38,822 nt of DNA from QQUD01 sp039029915 (GCA_039029915.1 JBCCFD010000015.1:1-38822); one strand, 5' to 3'; shown: positions 1 to 8,295, counted from the first letter of the stretch. The notes: generated from the letters alone by a model not told the origin. Numbers and translations are program-made.

Positions 1-952
1 CTAGCTCGGTGTCGAGAAGCACATCGCGGTCTTCGTTATTAAACATCAATCCACGCACCGAGTAGTCGCCTGCCGGACCTTCTAATGTAAACGGAAAAGA
101 CCAATTACCGTCGCCATCTACCATTGGTGAGCCAATGATTTCCCCTTGGACAAAGAGGTCTACTACGCTATCGGGTTCGCCGCTCCCAGTAAAAGTAACA
201 GAACTCAAAGACAAGCCGCTATCGCTTAATTCAAATTCACCAATGTCTGGCGTATTGATAGCAAGCGGCGCGGCAGCAGAGTCAACTAACAATTCAACTG
301 AGGGTGAAGCCCCAATAGAATTACCATCAGGATCAAAACCACGAATCATGAAACGATTACGATAGGTGCTTAAGTCCGCATCAAATGACCATGTCCCATC
401 ATCGCCAACAACGGCCGTTCCTAAAGAAATTCCACTATTAAAAATCTCGACCGTACTTCCCGGCGTACCTGTACCGTTTAGCACAAACCCATTGGCATCT
501 TGAGCGGCATCTGGCAAATTTAGTTTCGGTGCCAAGTAGCTTTGCACCACATTAAAGGTAACGCTTTCCGAGCTAAGGTTCATTTCACCGTCGGCATCTG
601 GGCCGGTCACTGTGACATCATATTCCCCAGCTTCTAAGTTGGTTGAATAGATCCATTCCCCATCTCGATAAACGGTGACTGTATCAGCAGAACGACCGTT
701 TAACATCACCTCAACATCAGACCCCGGTTCGCCTTCACCTGAAAAAATCACCAAACCACTAGGGATTTCATCGTCTGGGGTATTAATTGTGGGGGCTGAC
801 AGTTCAGCTAGATTCGTTGTATCTGTACAAAAGCCCAAACTCGTCATCAAAATCAAAATTATAATTGCCAAGATGGCATACAGAAGCCCACCGCGCCGTG
901 CTGAATCCTGTTCAGACGCTTGGGCATCGTTCACAATGACATCTCCATCCAT
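1..952 (-). CDS. Membrane-anchored Ig-like repeat protein, 3' end outside window
   Basis: An uninterrupted frame runs from an ATG at 952 to the window edge (317 codons, no stop), so the C-terminus is missing. The start is supported by AGGAG six bases upstream. The first 22 residues are hydrophilic, followed by one hydrophobic segment (about residues 23-41, GLLYAILAIIILILM), so the rest is probably extracytoplasmic. After that come three diverged repeats of about 85-95 residues, each with a GxGxPGSxVE-like turn and a DGxW(S/I)(F/Y)-like strand, typical of bacterial Ig-like or adhesin-type beta-sandwich modules. No enzymatic motif is visible. A role in surface structure or adhesion is inferred. 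The gene stands alone behind a hairpin-bearing 5' region. Confidence 0.8.
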   Translation of the reverse strand, partial: MDGDVIVNDAQASEQDSARRGGLLYAILAIIILILMTSLGFCTDTTNLAELSAPTINTPDDEIPSGLVIFSGEGEPGSDVEVMLNGRSADTVTVYRDGEWIYSTNLEAGEYDVTVTGPDADGEMNLSSESVTFNVVQSYLAPKLNLPDAAQDANGFVLNGTGTPGSTVEIFNSGISLGTAVVGDDGTWSFDADLSTYRNRFMIRGFDPDGNSIGASPSVELLVDSAAAPLAINTPDIGEFELSDSGLSLSSVTFTGSGEPDSVVDLFVQGEIIGSPMVDGDGNWSFPFTLEGPAGDYSVRGLMFNNEDRDVLLDTEL

Positions 953-1368
953 GAAGAACTCCTATTTGCAGAGAACAAAACTTATACGAAGCCGTTTTAT
1001 CTCTAAATACGTTTTGTTCTCCACTTAGCCGAAATCTAGAGATGCACATAATGATAGTATTTTTTTGAATTCAAACCAGTTTTTAGCCCTAACGATTGGG
1101 GCGAAAAGAAAGATATTGCATACGCACAAGAATCCCCTCATAAGCTCCTATCAGATCAAGTTGTGACCTTTTAAAAAAAGGGTTGTCTAAATGAGTATCA
1201 GCAAAAAAGGGACAAAGCCCATCGTCGTATGGGCTATTGATGTGAACGGAGAAGAAAACAAGAAATAACAAGGGTAGAATACTTTCCGTTCGCCGAGGAA
1301 ACGGTAAGTTTTTACCAACATCTATTTCAAACGAAATCTCTCCGTTTACCTAAATTTAGGAGAATGTC
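953..1368. other. Intergenic region between divergent genes, 416 bp
   Basis: No convincing gene is present. A 60-codon minus-strand frame here has no ribosome site or recognisable motif. The region holds one perfect 11-bp inverted repeat (971-1021) just upstream of the minus-strand gene. It also has a second imperfect palindromic stretch near 1284-1350 containing a CTCCGTTTACC arm similar to the one at 2878-2905. Promoters for both flanking genes must lie here, but no clear -35/-10 pair was identified. Confidence 0.6.
971..1021. repeat. Intergenic palindromic element, GAGAACAAAA family, copy A
   Basis: The arms GAGAACAAAAC (971-981) and GTTTTGTTCTC (1011-1021) are perfect reverse complements around a 29-base AT-rich centre. 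Similar arms occur at 17518-17571, 17607-17660 and 21657-21717, always between genes. The element sits about 20 bases upstream of the start of the minus-strand gene, so it could be in its 5' leader or promoter. Confidence 0.75.
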
Positions 1369-2865
1369 ATGAGTCAGATTCAGCAGTTTTTTACAGATTT
1401 AGGACCAATTGGCACAAGCATATTAAATATCTTGGCGGCTCTCGCTATTTTAGTTATTGGCTACGTGATTGCCAGACTAGCCGCAAATGTGGTTCGTCGT
1501 TTATTAGCACGTACCAGCTTAGATGAACGTATTGCCCAAACATTAACGCTCGAAGAAACGAGTAACCTTAGCATTGAAGATATTGCAGGGCGGGTTGTGT
1601 TTTGGATTATTATGCTATTTACGGCCGTTGGTGTGTTACAACGGCTCGAACTACCCGCCGTCGCTGACCCTATTAACTCGCTGTTAAGCAAAGTAACGAC
1701 CGAATATCTACCAAACTTAGGCGGGGCGGTTTTGATGCTCATTGTGGCATGGGCAGTAGCAACCGTCATTCGATTCCTCATTACAAAAGCAACTGAGTTT
1801 CTAAAAGTAGACGAGCGCTTAACGGAGCACGGCGCGTTAGAAGATGGCGAACGGGTTTCAGTAAGCAATTCCCTAGCAACGGCCGCATTTTGGTTCATCT
1901 TCTTACTCTTTATCCCCGACATCTTATCACGGCTCGGTATGTCAGAAATTGCGGCCCCTGTGCAAGATATGTTCAGCCAGGCAATTACCTACATTCCGAA
2001 TATCGTAGGGGCTGGCCTTATTCTGCTTATTGGTTGGTTCATTGCTCGCATTCTGCGCCAAATTTTGACGAACTTACTGGCTGCTGTCGGAGCAGATGCC
2101 CTCGGCGAACGGGCTGGATTATCTGGTAGCCGTTCTTTATCTAGCTTAGTAGGAACCGTTGTTTATACCTTTATTTTGTTATTCACCATCGTTTCAGCCT
2201 TAGAAGAGCTCAGCATTGAAGCGATTTCTGGTCCAGCAACAACAATGCTGACCACCATTTTGGACGCTGTCCCTGGAATTTTCGGGGCCTCACTTGTTTT
2301 AATCGTTTCTTATTACATCGCCCGATTAGTTTCAGGACTAATTAGTGACCTTTTGGTCGGAATCGGTGTCAATGAGATACCAGAACGTCTGGGAATTTCT
2401 TTAACAGGTACGCGAACAATGTCTGAACTGATTGGTTACATCATTCAAGTCGGCATCATGCTTTTTGCGGCTATCTCAGCGGCTGAACTATTAGGATCAC
2501 AATTCTTAGCCAACATTATCACCACATTTGTGGGATTTGCGGGGCAAGTTATTTTAGCCCTGATTATTTTCGGGATTGGGCTTTATCTCGCCAACTTAGC
2601 GCATGGCTTCATTAAAAGCGCAGGTGGGGCACAGTCACAAATGACAGCCACGATTGCACGCATGGCAATACTTGTCTTAGCTGGTGCAATGGGCCTTCGT
2701 CAAATGGGTATCGCCGATGATATCGTCAATCTTGCCTTCGGCATCCTCTTAGGAGCCTTGGGCGTCGCAGCCGCCTTAGCCTTTGGTCTGGGTAGCCGCG
2801 AAATTGCTGGACAGGAAGTTGCTCGGCTTATCGACAACATCCGCTCTGGCGATTCAGTCGAATAG
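1369..2865 (+). CDS. Multi-helix membrane protein related to MscS-type channels (CmpX-like)
   Basis: The 498-residue protein is almost entirely hydrophobic helices. It carries about four repeats of a paired-helix unit with recurring motifs such as LP(N/D)IxGAxLxLIxxxxIAR followed by an amphipathic stretch with GxxxLxERxGL. This matches the conserved TM-helix repeat of CmpX-like relatives of small-conductance mechanosensitive channels. The C-terminus ends in ALAFGLGSREIAGQEVARLID, which resembles the start of an MscS beta domain, but the beta domain itself is absent. The start is supported by AGGAG six bases before the ATG. The gene at 4164-5021 is a related protein that does keep the MscS domain. 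Channel activity is inferred; a scaffold or regulatory subunit is possible. Confidence 0.8.
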   Translation: MSQIQQFFTDLGPIGTSILNILAALAILVIGYVIARLAANVVRRLLARTSLDERIAQTLTLEETSNLSIEDIAGRVVFWIIMLFTAVGVLQRLELPAVADPINSLLSKVTTEYLPNLGGAVLMLIVAWAVATVIRFLITKATEFLKVDERLTEHGALEDGERVSVSNSLATAAFWFIFLLFIPDILSRLGMSEIAAPVQDMFSQAITYIPNIVGAGLILLIGWFIARILRQILTNLLAAVGADALGERAGLSGSRSLSSLVGTVVYTFILLFTIVSALEELSIEAISGPATTMLTTILDAVPGIFGASLVLIVSYYIARLVSGLISDLLVGIGVNEIPERLGISLTGTRTMSELIGYIIQVGIMLFAAISAAELLGSQFLANIITTFVGFAGQVILALIIFGIGLYLANLAHGFIKSAGGAQSQMTATIARMAILVLAGAMGLRQMGIADDIVNLAFGILLGALGVAAALAFGLGSREIAGQEVARLIDNIRSGDSVE

Positions 2866-2877
2866 TTCAGAGATTTG

Positions 2878-2905
2878 GTAAACGGAGCAATTTCTTTCCG
2901 TTTAC
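2878..2905. repeat. Intergenic hairpin with GTAAACGGA arms
   Basis: GTAAACGGA (2878-2886) and TCCGTTTAC (2897-2905) are perfect 9-bp inverted arms around a 10-base loop, 13 bases after a stop codon. No T-tract follows, so a simple intrinsic terminator is uncertain. A related arm is found around 1343-1350, and a weaker relative at 14239-14292. Confidence 0.65.
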
Positions 2906-2926
2906 GACAGTCTACGGCAGTGAATT

Positions 2927-2980
2927 GTATTCAGTGTGCAGTAACTTGTAGCGTATTCAGTATAAACATCCGTATTCAGT
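2927..2980 (+). promoter_or_regulatory. Three direct GTATTCAGT repeats upstream of the ECF sigma operon
   Basis: The 9-mer GTATTCAGT occurs at 2927-2935, 2953-2961 and 2972-2980, 44 bases or more before the sigma-factor start. Repeated direct copies immediately ahead of a sigma/anti-sigma operon suggest a regulator site or autoregulated promoter element. The spacings (26 and 19) are not equal, so cooperative binding on one face of the helix is not implied. Confidence 0.45.
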
Positions 2981-3023
2981 AAACCGTAGAATAACTGATT
3001 ACAGGGACTGAAGTAGGAAAATC

Positions 3024-3731
3024 TTGACTGATTTATCGATTGAAGTACAAATGCGTTCTAGTCGCCCGGTAGGCGCTGGCTCCCAGGTCAGGCCGGCGTC
3101 TACCATCCTTCATCATAAGGAGAATTTGAACGCGGTAATGAGGAACCTGTCTGAATTAAGTGACGCAGATTTGATCGCGCTGAGCCAAAAGCGAGGCGCG
3201 AAAGATGAACGGCCGTTTCAAGAACTGTTTCGGCGACATCAAACAACCGTCTACCGTATCTGCTACAGCTACATTCGACACGCTCAAGACGCTGAAGACC
3301 TCACACAAGATGTCTTCTTGAAAGCTTACCGCAGTTTAAACTCTTTTGAAGGGCGATCATCATTTAAAACCTGGATTTCTCGGATTGCAATTAACAGCTG
3401 CAAAAACGAGACGCGTAGAAGAAGCAGACGACCACAGCTTTCGGAGACTGATGTTGACACCATGGCAGACGCTTTACCATCAGCAGAAACGACCGAAAGT
3501 GAGTGGTCGGCAAGACGGCAATACGAGTTGTTAAATAGCGCATTAGGGGATCTAGACCCTGATGTATTAGAAATATTGGTACTTAAGGATTTGGAGCAAA
3601 GACCGTATGCGGAAATAGCAGAGAAGTTAGGCATTAGTGTAAGTGCGGCAAAGATGAGGGCTCAGCGCGCACGTGTAAAACTCCAACAGCAATTCAAGCA
3701 GTTGGAAAACCAAGGGTCTGGATTATTATGA
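3024..3731 (+). CDS. ECF-type RNA polymerase sigma factor
   Basis: This is a sigma-70 family ECF protein. Region 2 lies at about residues 60-125, with the conserved YSYIRHAQDAEDLTQDVFLKAY and W-I-x-R-I-A-I-N motifs. Region 4 is at about 170-225, with a DxxxREV-like loop (DLDPDVLEILVLKDLE) and the helix-turn-helix YAEIAEKLGISVSAAKMRAQRAR. The given start is a TTG with AGGA five bases upstream. An ATG at 3138 (residue 39) would give a more typical N-terminus beginning MRNLSELSDADLIAL and is a real alternative. The stop overlaps the next gene by four bases (ATGA), so the pair is translationally coupled. It probably directs the downstream anti-sigma and channel genes. Confidence 0.93.
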   Translation: MTDLSIEVQMRSSRPVGAGSQVRPASTILHHKENLNAVMRNLSELSDADLIALSQKRGAKDERPFQELFRRHQTTVYRICYSYIRHAQDAEDLTQDVFLKAYRSLNSFEGRSSFKTWISRIAINSCKNETRRRSRRPQLSETDVDTMADALPSAETTESEWSARRQYELLNSALGDLDPDVLEILVLKDLEQRPYAEIAEKLGISVSAAKMRAQRARVKLQQQFKQLENQGSGLL

Positions 3732-4159
3732 CAAAACTAATTGATTCAACACAAATAGCTTTGCTCAAAAGATTCGTCGACGGCGAAGTCAATGATCTTG
3801 AAAGAGAACAAGTAAAAGTAATTCTCAAAAAGGTTGTAGACGGCTCGCTTGAAGAAAAAGAATCTCAGGAGGTTCTGAAGATCGTGGATGAAAACGAAGA
3901 TGCTTTAGATATTCTTGAATCAATTTGGATGAAACAGCCCTTAGGACAGGCACTTGCCAACACCCCAATCCTAGAAGTGGAGGCGTCTGAACGCATCCGA
4001 ACTGGGATGGTGAAAAGAATCCGAATGTCTAATACAATGGGTGCCACTGTTCGTTTAGGAACAACAGGTTTTGGTTCCGTTGCTTCAAGTTTATTAAAAC
4101 CATTCGTTAAAAAGAATAAATGGGAATCTCGTCGTCAACGACGACGCAGAAGGAGATAA
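3728..4159 (+). CDS. Candidate anti-sigma factor, soluble and Arg-rich
   Basis: This 143-residue protein overlaps the sigma gene by ATGA, the classic position of an anti-sigma factor. Residues 1-75 form a predicted helical region rich in Glu and Lys (LKRFVDGEVNDLEREQVK). That resembles the helical anti-sigma fold, but the Cys/His zinc motif of zinc-binding anti-sigmas is missing. No transmembrane helix is visible. The C-terminal tail ends in a run of arginines (ESRRQRRRRRR), which could bind nucleic acid or acidic phospholipid. The next gene follows after only four bases. The anti-sigma role is inferred from gene order; the sequence alone does not prove it. Confidence 0.6.
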   Translation: MTKLIDSTQIALLKRFVDGEVNDLEREQVKVILKKVVDGSLEEKESQEVLKIVDENEDALDILESIWMKQPLGQALANTPILEVEASERIRTGMVKRIRMSNTMGATVRLGTTGFGSVASSLLKPFVKKNKWESRRQRRRRRR

Positions 4160-4163
4160 TTGA

Positions 4164-5021
4164 ATGATTGATATTGAATCCATTCAATCTGCATTTAACA
4201 ACATCATTACCCGACTTATTGAGTTTGGCCCCACATTCCTCACCTCTGTATTGATATTAGGGGTCGGCTGGCTTTTGTCGCGCATTGTTTCAAATATAGT
4301 GATTCGTGTATCGGATCGCGTTGGCTTAGAAGGCCTGCTGGAGCGCACCGGTGTACGCGCTGGTTTAGACCGTGCTCAAATCAAGCAAACTGGTGGGCAG
4401 CTTTTAGGAAGATTGCTTTTCTGGATTATTTTCCTCAATTTCTTCCTCATCGGCTTAGAAAATATGGGGCTTAATGCCGCCGTTCAACCACTTCGCGATC
4501 TCATCGGCTTTTTGCCTCGAATCATTGCAGCGTTAGCAACGTTAACAGCAGGTGTTTTGTTAGCCCAATTCTTGGGCAAAGCAGCCCAAGCCGCCATGAG
4601 CGGCATGGGTGTTGAATTCCATGAAGAAGTTGGGCAAGGGGTTAACATCCTGCTCATCATCATGGTTGTCACTGTTGTTCTAGAGCAGGTTGGCATTGAC
4701 GCTGACATTTTAACCAGCATTTTTGTAAACGTCATTTCGTTGATAATTGCTGGTTTGGCTTTGGCATTTGGCTTAGGCGGTCGTGACGTCGCCAGAAATG
4801 TATTGGCCGGTTACTATGCTCGTGAACAGTATGAGCCAGGTGATTTAATTGTTATCAACGGTGATGAAGGCTTCTTGGAAGGGATAGGCACCTTAAACGC
4901 TGAGATTCGGGTTGGTGAAGATGTCCTCATTGTGCCAAATACGCGACTGACAGCAACGGCCGTTAAAATTCGCGAAATTGCTGACAATAACGACGCTTCA
5001 CTTGAAGAATCTAGTAAATAA
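4164..5021 (+). CDS. MscS-family mechanosensitive channel-like protein
   Basis: The 285-residue protein has four hydrophobic helices in residues 1-205, including LARLLFW-type paired helices like those of the protein at 1369-2865. A recognisable MscS pore helix and beta domain follow: AFGLGGRDVARNVLAGYY, then YEPGDLIVINGDEGFLEGI and VLIVPNTRLTATAV near the C-terminus. The start is supported by AGGAG eight bases upstream. It is the third gene of the sigma/anti-sigma operon, which suggests the sigma factor responds to envelope or osmotic stress. The C-terminal cytoplasmic alpha/beta part is shorter than in E. coli MscS, ending soon after the beta domain. Confidence 0.88.
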   Translation: MIDIESIQSAFNNIITRLIEFGPTFLTSVLILGVGWLLSRIVSNIVIRVSDRVGLEGLLERTGVRAGLDRAQIKQTGGQLLGRLLFWIIFLNFFLIGLENMGLNAAVQPLRDLIGFLPRIIAALATLTAGVLLAQFLGKAAQAAMSGMGVEFHEEVGQGVNILLIIMVVTVVLEQVGIDADILTSIFVNVISLIIAGLALAFGLGGRDVARNVLAGYYAREQYEPGDLIVINGDEGFLEGIGTLNAEIRVGEDVLIVPNTRLTATAVKIREIADNNDASLEESSK

Positions 5022-5169
5022 GTCAATAACAGAAATTGCGTCTTGCATCTTACACTCAACTTTTGTAAGATGTTGCCGACATTCAATCAGTAAATCACAG
5101 GTCTATTTCCCACACAATTAGAACCGTTTAGTGATTTACTGGCTATTGGATGGAGAAGAAGAGTAGAAC

Positions 5170-5205
5170 GAAGCTGATGGCACGCCCATCAGCTTCTTCG
5201 TTTTT
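5170..5205 (+). terminator. Rho-independent terminator of the sigma-channel operon
   Basis: An 11-bp perfect stem, GAAGCTGATGG (5170-5180) with CCATCAGCTTC (5186-5196), has a 5-base loop. It is followed after TTCG by TTTTT. It lies about 150 bases after the channel stop codon on the plus strand. Confidence 0.85.
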
Positions 5206-5261
5206 AAATAGAGCGTGCCATACCCTCTGGATTCTTTGTAAAAAAGCATCATTATCGATTA

Positions 5262-5322
5262 TGTGAAACGAAGTTCCTGCTTAGAATAACGCGACGGCTA
5301 AAAACTTCGGAACACTTAACCT
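5262..5322. repeat. GTTCC-type intergenic palindromic element, copy 1
   Basis: This stretch runs from GTGAAACGAAGTTCC to CTTCGGAACACTTAA. Its left part matches 34091 onwards and its right end matches 34187-34202 closely. It looks like a shortened or recombined version of the double hairpin at 34091-34202. The arms are imperfect inverted repeats (AAACGAAGTTCC versus the complement of CTTCGGAAC). Confidence 0.6.
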
Positions 5323-5353
5323 TTTTGGAGGTATCGGCGATTTATGACACCCC

Positions 5354-6856
5354 CTACTCCAACCATTCTATAAAAAACGCATTTAGCGATTGACCATAGA
5401 CTTCTTCCATGACCGCTTGGAATTCAGCGTCGGTTGCTGTGCCGCCGCCGTAGCGTTCAAAGTAAAGCTTCAGCCCACCAAAGAACGCGTCGTCCCCAAC
5501 CGTTTGACGCAGTTCGTGCACCATTAAAGCCCCACCAAAATAGGTATTAAAACTAAACAGCAGTTCGGGCGGCGGTGCCCCTAATGGAAACCCCGGACCA
5601 TTCTCTTCAACGGCCGATTTGACTGCCTCCATTTCCAACTCAAGCCCTTCAGGATCATTCCGATGTTCCCACATGAGGGAGATGTACGTGGCAAACCCTT
5701 CATTGCGCCACATCTCTTCCCATGAATTAAGACTGACCCAATTGCCAAACCACATATGGGCAATCTCATGAATGACGGTCACTTGCCCAATCATCCGGGT
5801 GGAAAGAATAACCATCGTTTGGGTTTCTAAAGACGCACCCGGCGCATCGGCTGTGACAAAGCCGAAGGTTTCAAAGGGGTAAGGGCCAAACAGATCGCTC
5901 ATCCAGTCGATGGCCTCACCTGTAATTGATGAGGCTCGAGCAAAGCTTTCTCGGTTTTCAGGGAAGACGTAATGGCGGATCGGCACACCGTTGGGCGATT
6001 GATCGTCTACCCGAATATATTCCCCAACGGCAATAGTCGCCAAATAGGGAGCCATTAGATTTTCATGCTCCCAAACAAAGGTTTTCTGGCCGTCTTCTTC
6101 AATCACATCCCGAAGGATACCGTTCGCAACGGCCGTTAATCCTTCTGCCACCGTTATTTCAAAGCGAAACAGGGCTTTATCACGGGGATGATCATTGTTA
6201 GGCAACCAATATCGCGTGCCGTCTGGTTCCGACAATATATAGGCTGTGGCGTTATCGACAAAGTAAAGTCCTAGCGACGGGGCAAACCGAACAAAACGAG
6301 ACGGTTCAGCCAAGGGCGAGCCTGAATATCGTATTTCGGTCACAAACTGGTCACCCAACGGGATTGTTTGGGGTGTGTCAATAATAATTTTGCCATCTTC
6401 ACGGGTAAAAGCGGCGGGAACATCATTAATGAGTAGCTCTGAGATATCGTACCCAATAAAATCAAGGGAAAACTGAGAGAGTGGTTGTGTAGAAACGGCC
6501 GTAATCAGCACCCCGCCGTCAATTTCAGCCAGGGCGGGATCAACCGCGAGGCGAATGTCATAGGCCAACACATCGTACCCCAAATTGCCCAGTTCTGGCG
6601 CGTAGGGATCTCCAATTGAATTGAAGTTAACCGGAATCGTTTCGGAAGGTGCAATTTCGGCTTGTGGCACGGCTAAAGTGGGTGTCGATTGCGTATCGGG
6701 TTGGGGAGTAGGAACGGCCGTTGCTCGCGGAATTAACTCGATTTCTGAGCCAATAATGGCTGTAGGCACGGCCACAGTTTCGTCTGGACCACAACCGCTT
6801 AAGACCAGAAAAAGGGTCAGGTTAAAAATCAGGAAAATGGGTTGATTTCTCTTCAT
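5354..6856 (-). CDS. M1-family zinc metallopeptidase lipoprotein
   Basis: This 500-residue exported protein begins with a signal peptide ending in the lipobox LSGC (lipid-modified Cys22), followed by a Thr/Pro linker. The zinc-binding HEXXH is HEIAH (His363, Glu364, His367), and the third ligand Glu386 lies exactly 18 residues after, as in family M1 (HEXXH-X18-E). The exopeptidase GAMEN motif is replaced by GASLETQT with Glu344, a variant seen in distant M1 peptidases. Aminopeptidase specificity is therefore not certain. The C-terminal helical domain of larger M1 enzymes is mostly missing. It probably degrades peptides at the outer face of the membrane. It is convergent with the channel operon. 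Confidence 0.92.
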   Translation of the reverse strand: MKRNQPIFLIFNLTLFLVLSGCGPDETVAVPTAIIGSEIELIPRATAVPTPQPDTQSTPTLAVPQAEIAPSETIPVNFNSIGDPYAPELGNLGYDVLAYDIRLAVDPALAEIDGGVLITAVSTQPLSQFSLDFIGYDISELLINDVPAAFTREDGKIIIDTPQTIPLGDQFVTEIRYSGSPLAEPSRFVRFAPSLGLYFVDNATAYILSEPDGTRYWLPNNDHPRDKALFRFEITVAEGLTAVANGILRDVIEEDGQKTFVWEHENLMAPYLATIAVGEYIRVDDQSPNGVPIRHYVFPENRESFARASSITGEAIDWMSDLFGPYPFETFGFVTADAPGASLETQTMVILSTRMIGQVTVIHEIAHMWFGNWVSLNSWEEMWRNEGFATYISLMWEHRNDPEGLELEMEAVKSAVEENGPGFPLGAPPPELLFSFNTYFGGALMVHELRQTVGDDAFFGGLKLYFERYGGGTATDAEFQAVMEEVYGQSLNAFFIEWLE

Positions 6857-6940
6857 GAAAACATCATACTTAAAAATGGACTGTTGTCAGATTAGAAATC
6901 ATCGCTTACTCATTTAAAATTCATTGTAAGGAATTGACAT

Positions 6941-8164
6941 TTGGACGATAAACCTCGCTTACGCCCTTTAGATTTTCAACCTATTACTCACGAAGGCCAG
7001 CAGATGTGGCTGCTGAATGATCCCTTAAATTTATCAGAGCAACAGCTGATCATGCCTCAGGCACTCGCCCAGATGCTGTTGTTTTGCGATGGCGCACACA
7101 GCATAGCTGAGATTCACCAAGGGTTTTGTCAACGGCTTGGACAAAACCTCCCGCTTGACCTTATTACTGATTCACTAGCTCGCCTAGATGAAGCCTTGCT
7201 TTTAGACAACGACCGTTCTCAGCAGGCGCTCGAAGCGTTGAAAGCCAGCTACCGCAACCAATCTTATCGGCCACCAGCTTATGCAAATCGTGGGTATCCG
7301 GGGACGCCACAAGCGTTAGCAGATATGCTCAATGAATACGGCAGAGATGATGACCTTTCCGAATGGAAGCCGTGGCGGGGGCGAGGTATTATTTCGCCTC
7401 ATATTGATTTTCAGCGCGGTGGACCTGTTTATTCTAAGGTCTGGCAGCGGGCAAAAACGGCCGTTTTAGAGGCCGACCTTGTCATTATCTTTGGCACCGA
7501 CCACAAAGGTGGCTTAGGCACGTTCACCCTGACGCGTCTCCCTTATGCCACCCCCTACGGCGTTCTGCCCGCAGATCATGCCCTAATCAACAAGCTTGTT
7601 GATGGCATTGGGGAAGAAGCGGCCTTTGCTGAGGAGCTTCATCATCAGCAGGAGCATTCGATTGAATTAACGGCCGTCTGGCTCCACCACATCTACCGTG
7701 AAGCAGGCATAGAGCCAAAACCAATGCTCCCCATCCTCATTGGCTCCTTCCAAGAATTTGTCCACAAAGGCACCCATCCCAGCCACGATCCCCAACTGAT
7801 GACTGCTATCAATATCCTCAAAAAGGAAACCAAGAATCGAAAGGTATTAGCGGTCGCTTCCGTTGATTTTGCCCATGTTGGCCCAGAATTCGGCGATAAC
7901 TACACCATGACAGAAGCGCGCCGTGAGCAACTCCGCCAAACAGATGACTTTTTGGTTCGCGCCATTGTGCAGGGGAATGATGCCAGCTTCTATGACCAAA
8001 TTGCAGGCATTCAAAACAGCAACAAAGTGTGTGGCTTCTCTCCCATCTACTTAATGCTGCGCTATTTAGAAACAACCGAAGGCGTTCAGGTGGCTTACGA
8101 TCAATGCTCAGCTGATCCAGCCAATGAGTCGCTGGTATCGATTGCTGGGGTGTTGTTGGAGTGA
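6941..8164 (+). CDS. Memo-family protein with N-terminal extension (AmmeMemoRadiSam system B-like)
   Basis: The 407-residue protein has a Memo-like domain from about residue 118. The metal-site residues of human MEMO1 (His49, His81, Cys244) correspond to His154 in SPHIDFQRGG, His188 in GTDHKGG and Cys364 in CGFSPIYLML. The EHSIELT motif is also present. An extra N-terminal region (residues 1-110, with LxxLLFCDGxHSIAEI) resembles a small PqqD-like winged-helix fold, though that comparison is weak. The start is a TTG with AAGGA eight bases upstream; no nearer ATG fits. The AMMECR1 and radical-SAM partners often found next to Memo genes are not in this window. The biochemical role is unresolved. 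Confidence 0.88.
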   Translation: MDDKPRLRPLDFQPITHEGQQMWLLNDPLNLSEQQLIMPQALAQMLLFCDGAHSIAEIHQGFCQRLGQNLPLDLITDSLARLDEALLLDNDRSQQALEALKASYRNQSYRPPAYANRGYPGTPQALADMLNEYGRDDDLSEWKPWRGRGIISPHIDFQRGGPVYSKVWQRAKTAVLEADLVIIFGTDHKGGLGTFTLTRLPYATPYGVLPADHALINKLVDGIGEEAAFAEELHHQQEHSIELTAVWLHHIYREAGIEPKPMLPILIGSFQEFVHKGTHPSHDPQLMTAINILKKETKNRKVLAVASVDFAHVGPEFGDNYTMTEARREQLRQTDDFLVRAIVQGNDASFYDQIAGIQNSNKVCGFSPIYLMLRYLETTEGVQVAYDQCSADPANESLVSIAGVLLE

Positions 8165-8242
8165 TGAACGGTTATTGGTAACTGGTTATTAGTTATTGGT
8201 TAGATGAACGGTTTTTGGTAACTGGTTATTTGTTATTGGTTA
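8163..8242. repeat. 40-bp tandem duplication
   Basis: Two 40-base units start GATGAACGGTT at 8163 and 8203 and differ at only a few positions. Each contains TTATTGGTAACTGGTTATT. The first unit begins inside the stop codon of the Memo gene. The TTATTGGTTATT flavour recurs at 27322-27361 and 28438-28472. Confidence 0.8.
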
Positions 8243-8295
8243 ATGGTTAATGGGATAGTGAGCTTTGTAACCTATGAATTGCATCCCCTTTATTT

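Larger units (their letters stand above)
5022..5353. other. Intergenic hairpin cluster, 332 bp
   Basis: No gene is seen. Four separate inverted repeats are stacked here. CATCTTAC/GTAAGATG lies at 5046-5072, CAGTAAATCAC/GTGATTTACTG at 5088-5141, and the terminator stem at 5170-5196. A GTTCC-type element lies at about 5262-5322 and resembles sequence at 34091-34202. The flanking genes converge, so some stems may act as terminators for both strands. Confidence 0.65.

Noticed and set aside
1089..1271. 60-codon minus-strand frame
   Set aside because: It has no ribosome site, no recognisable motif, and lies in an AT-rich hairpin-bearing gap between two divergent genes.
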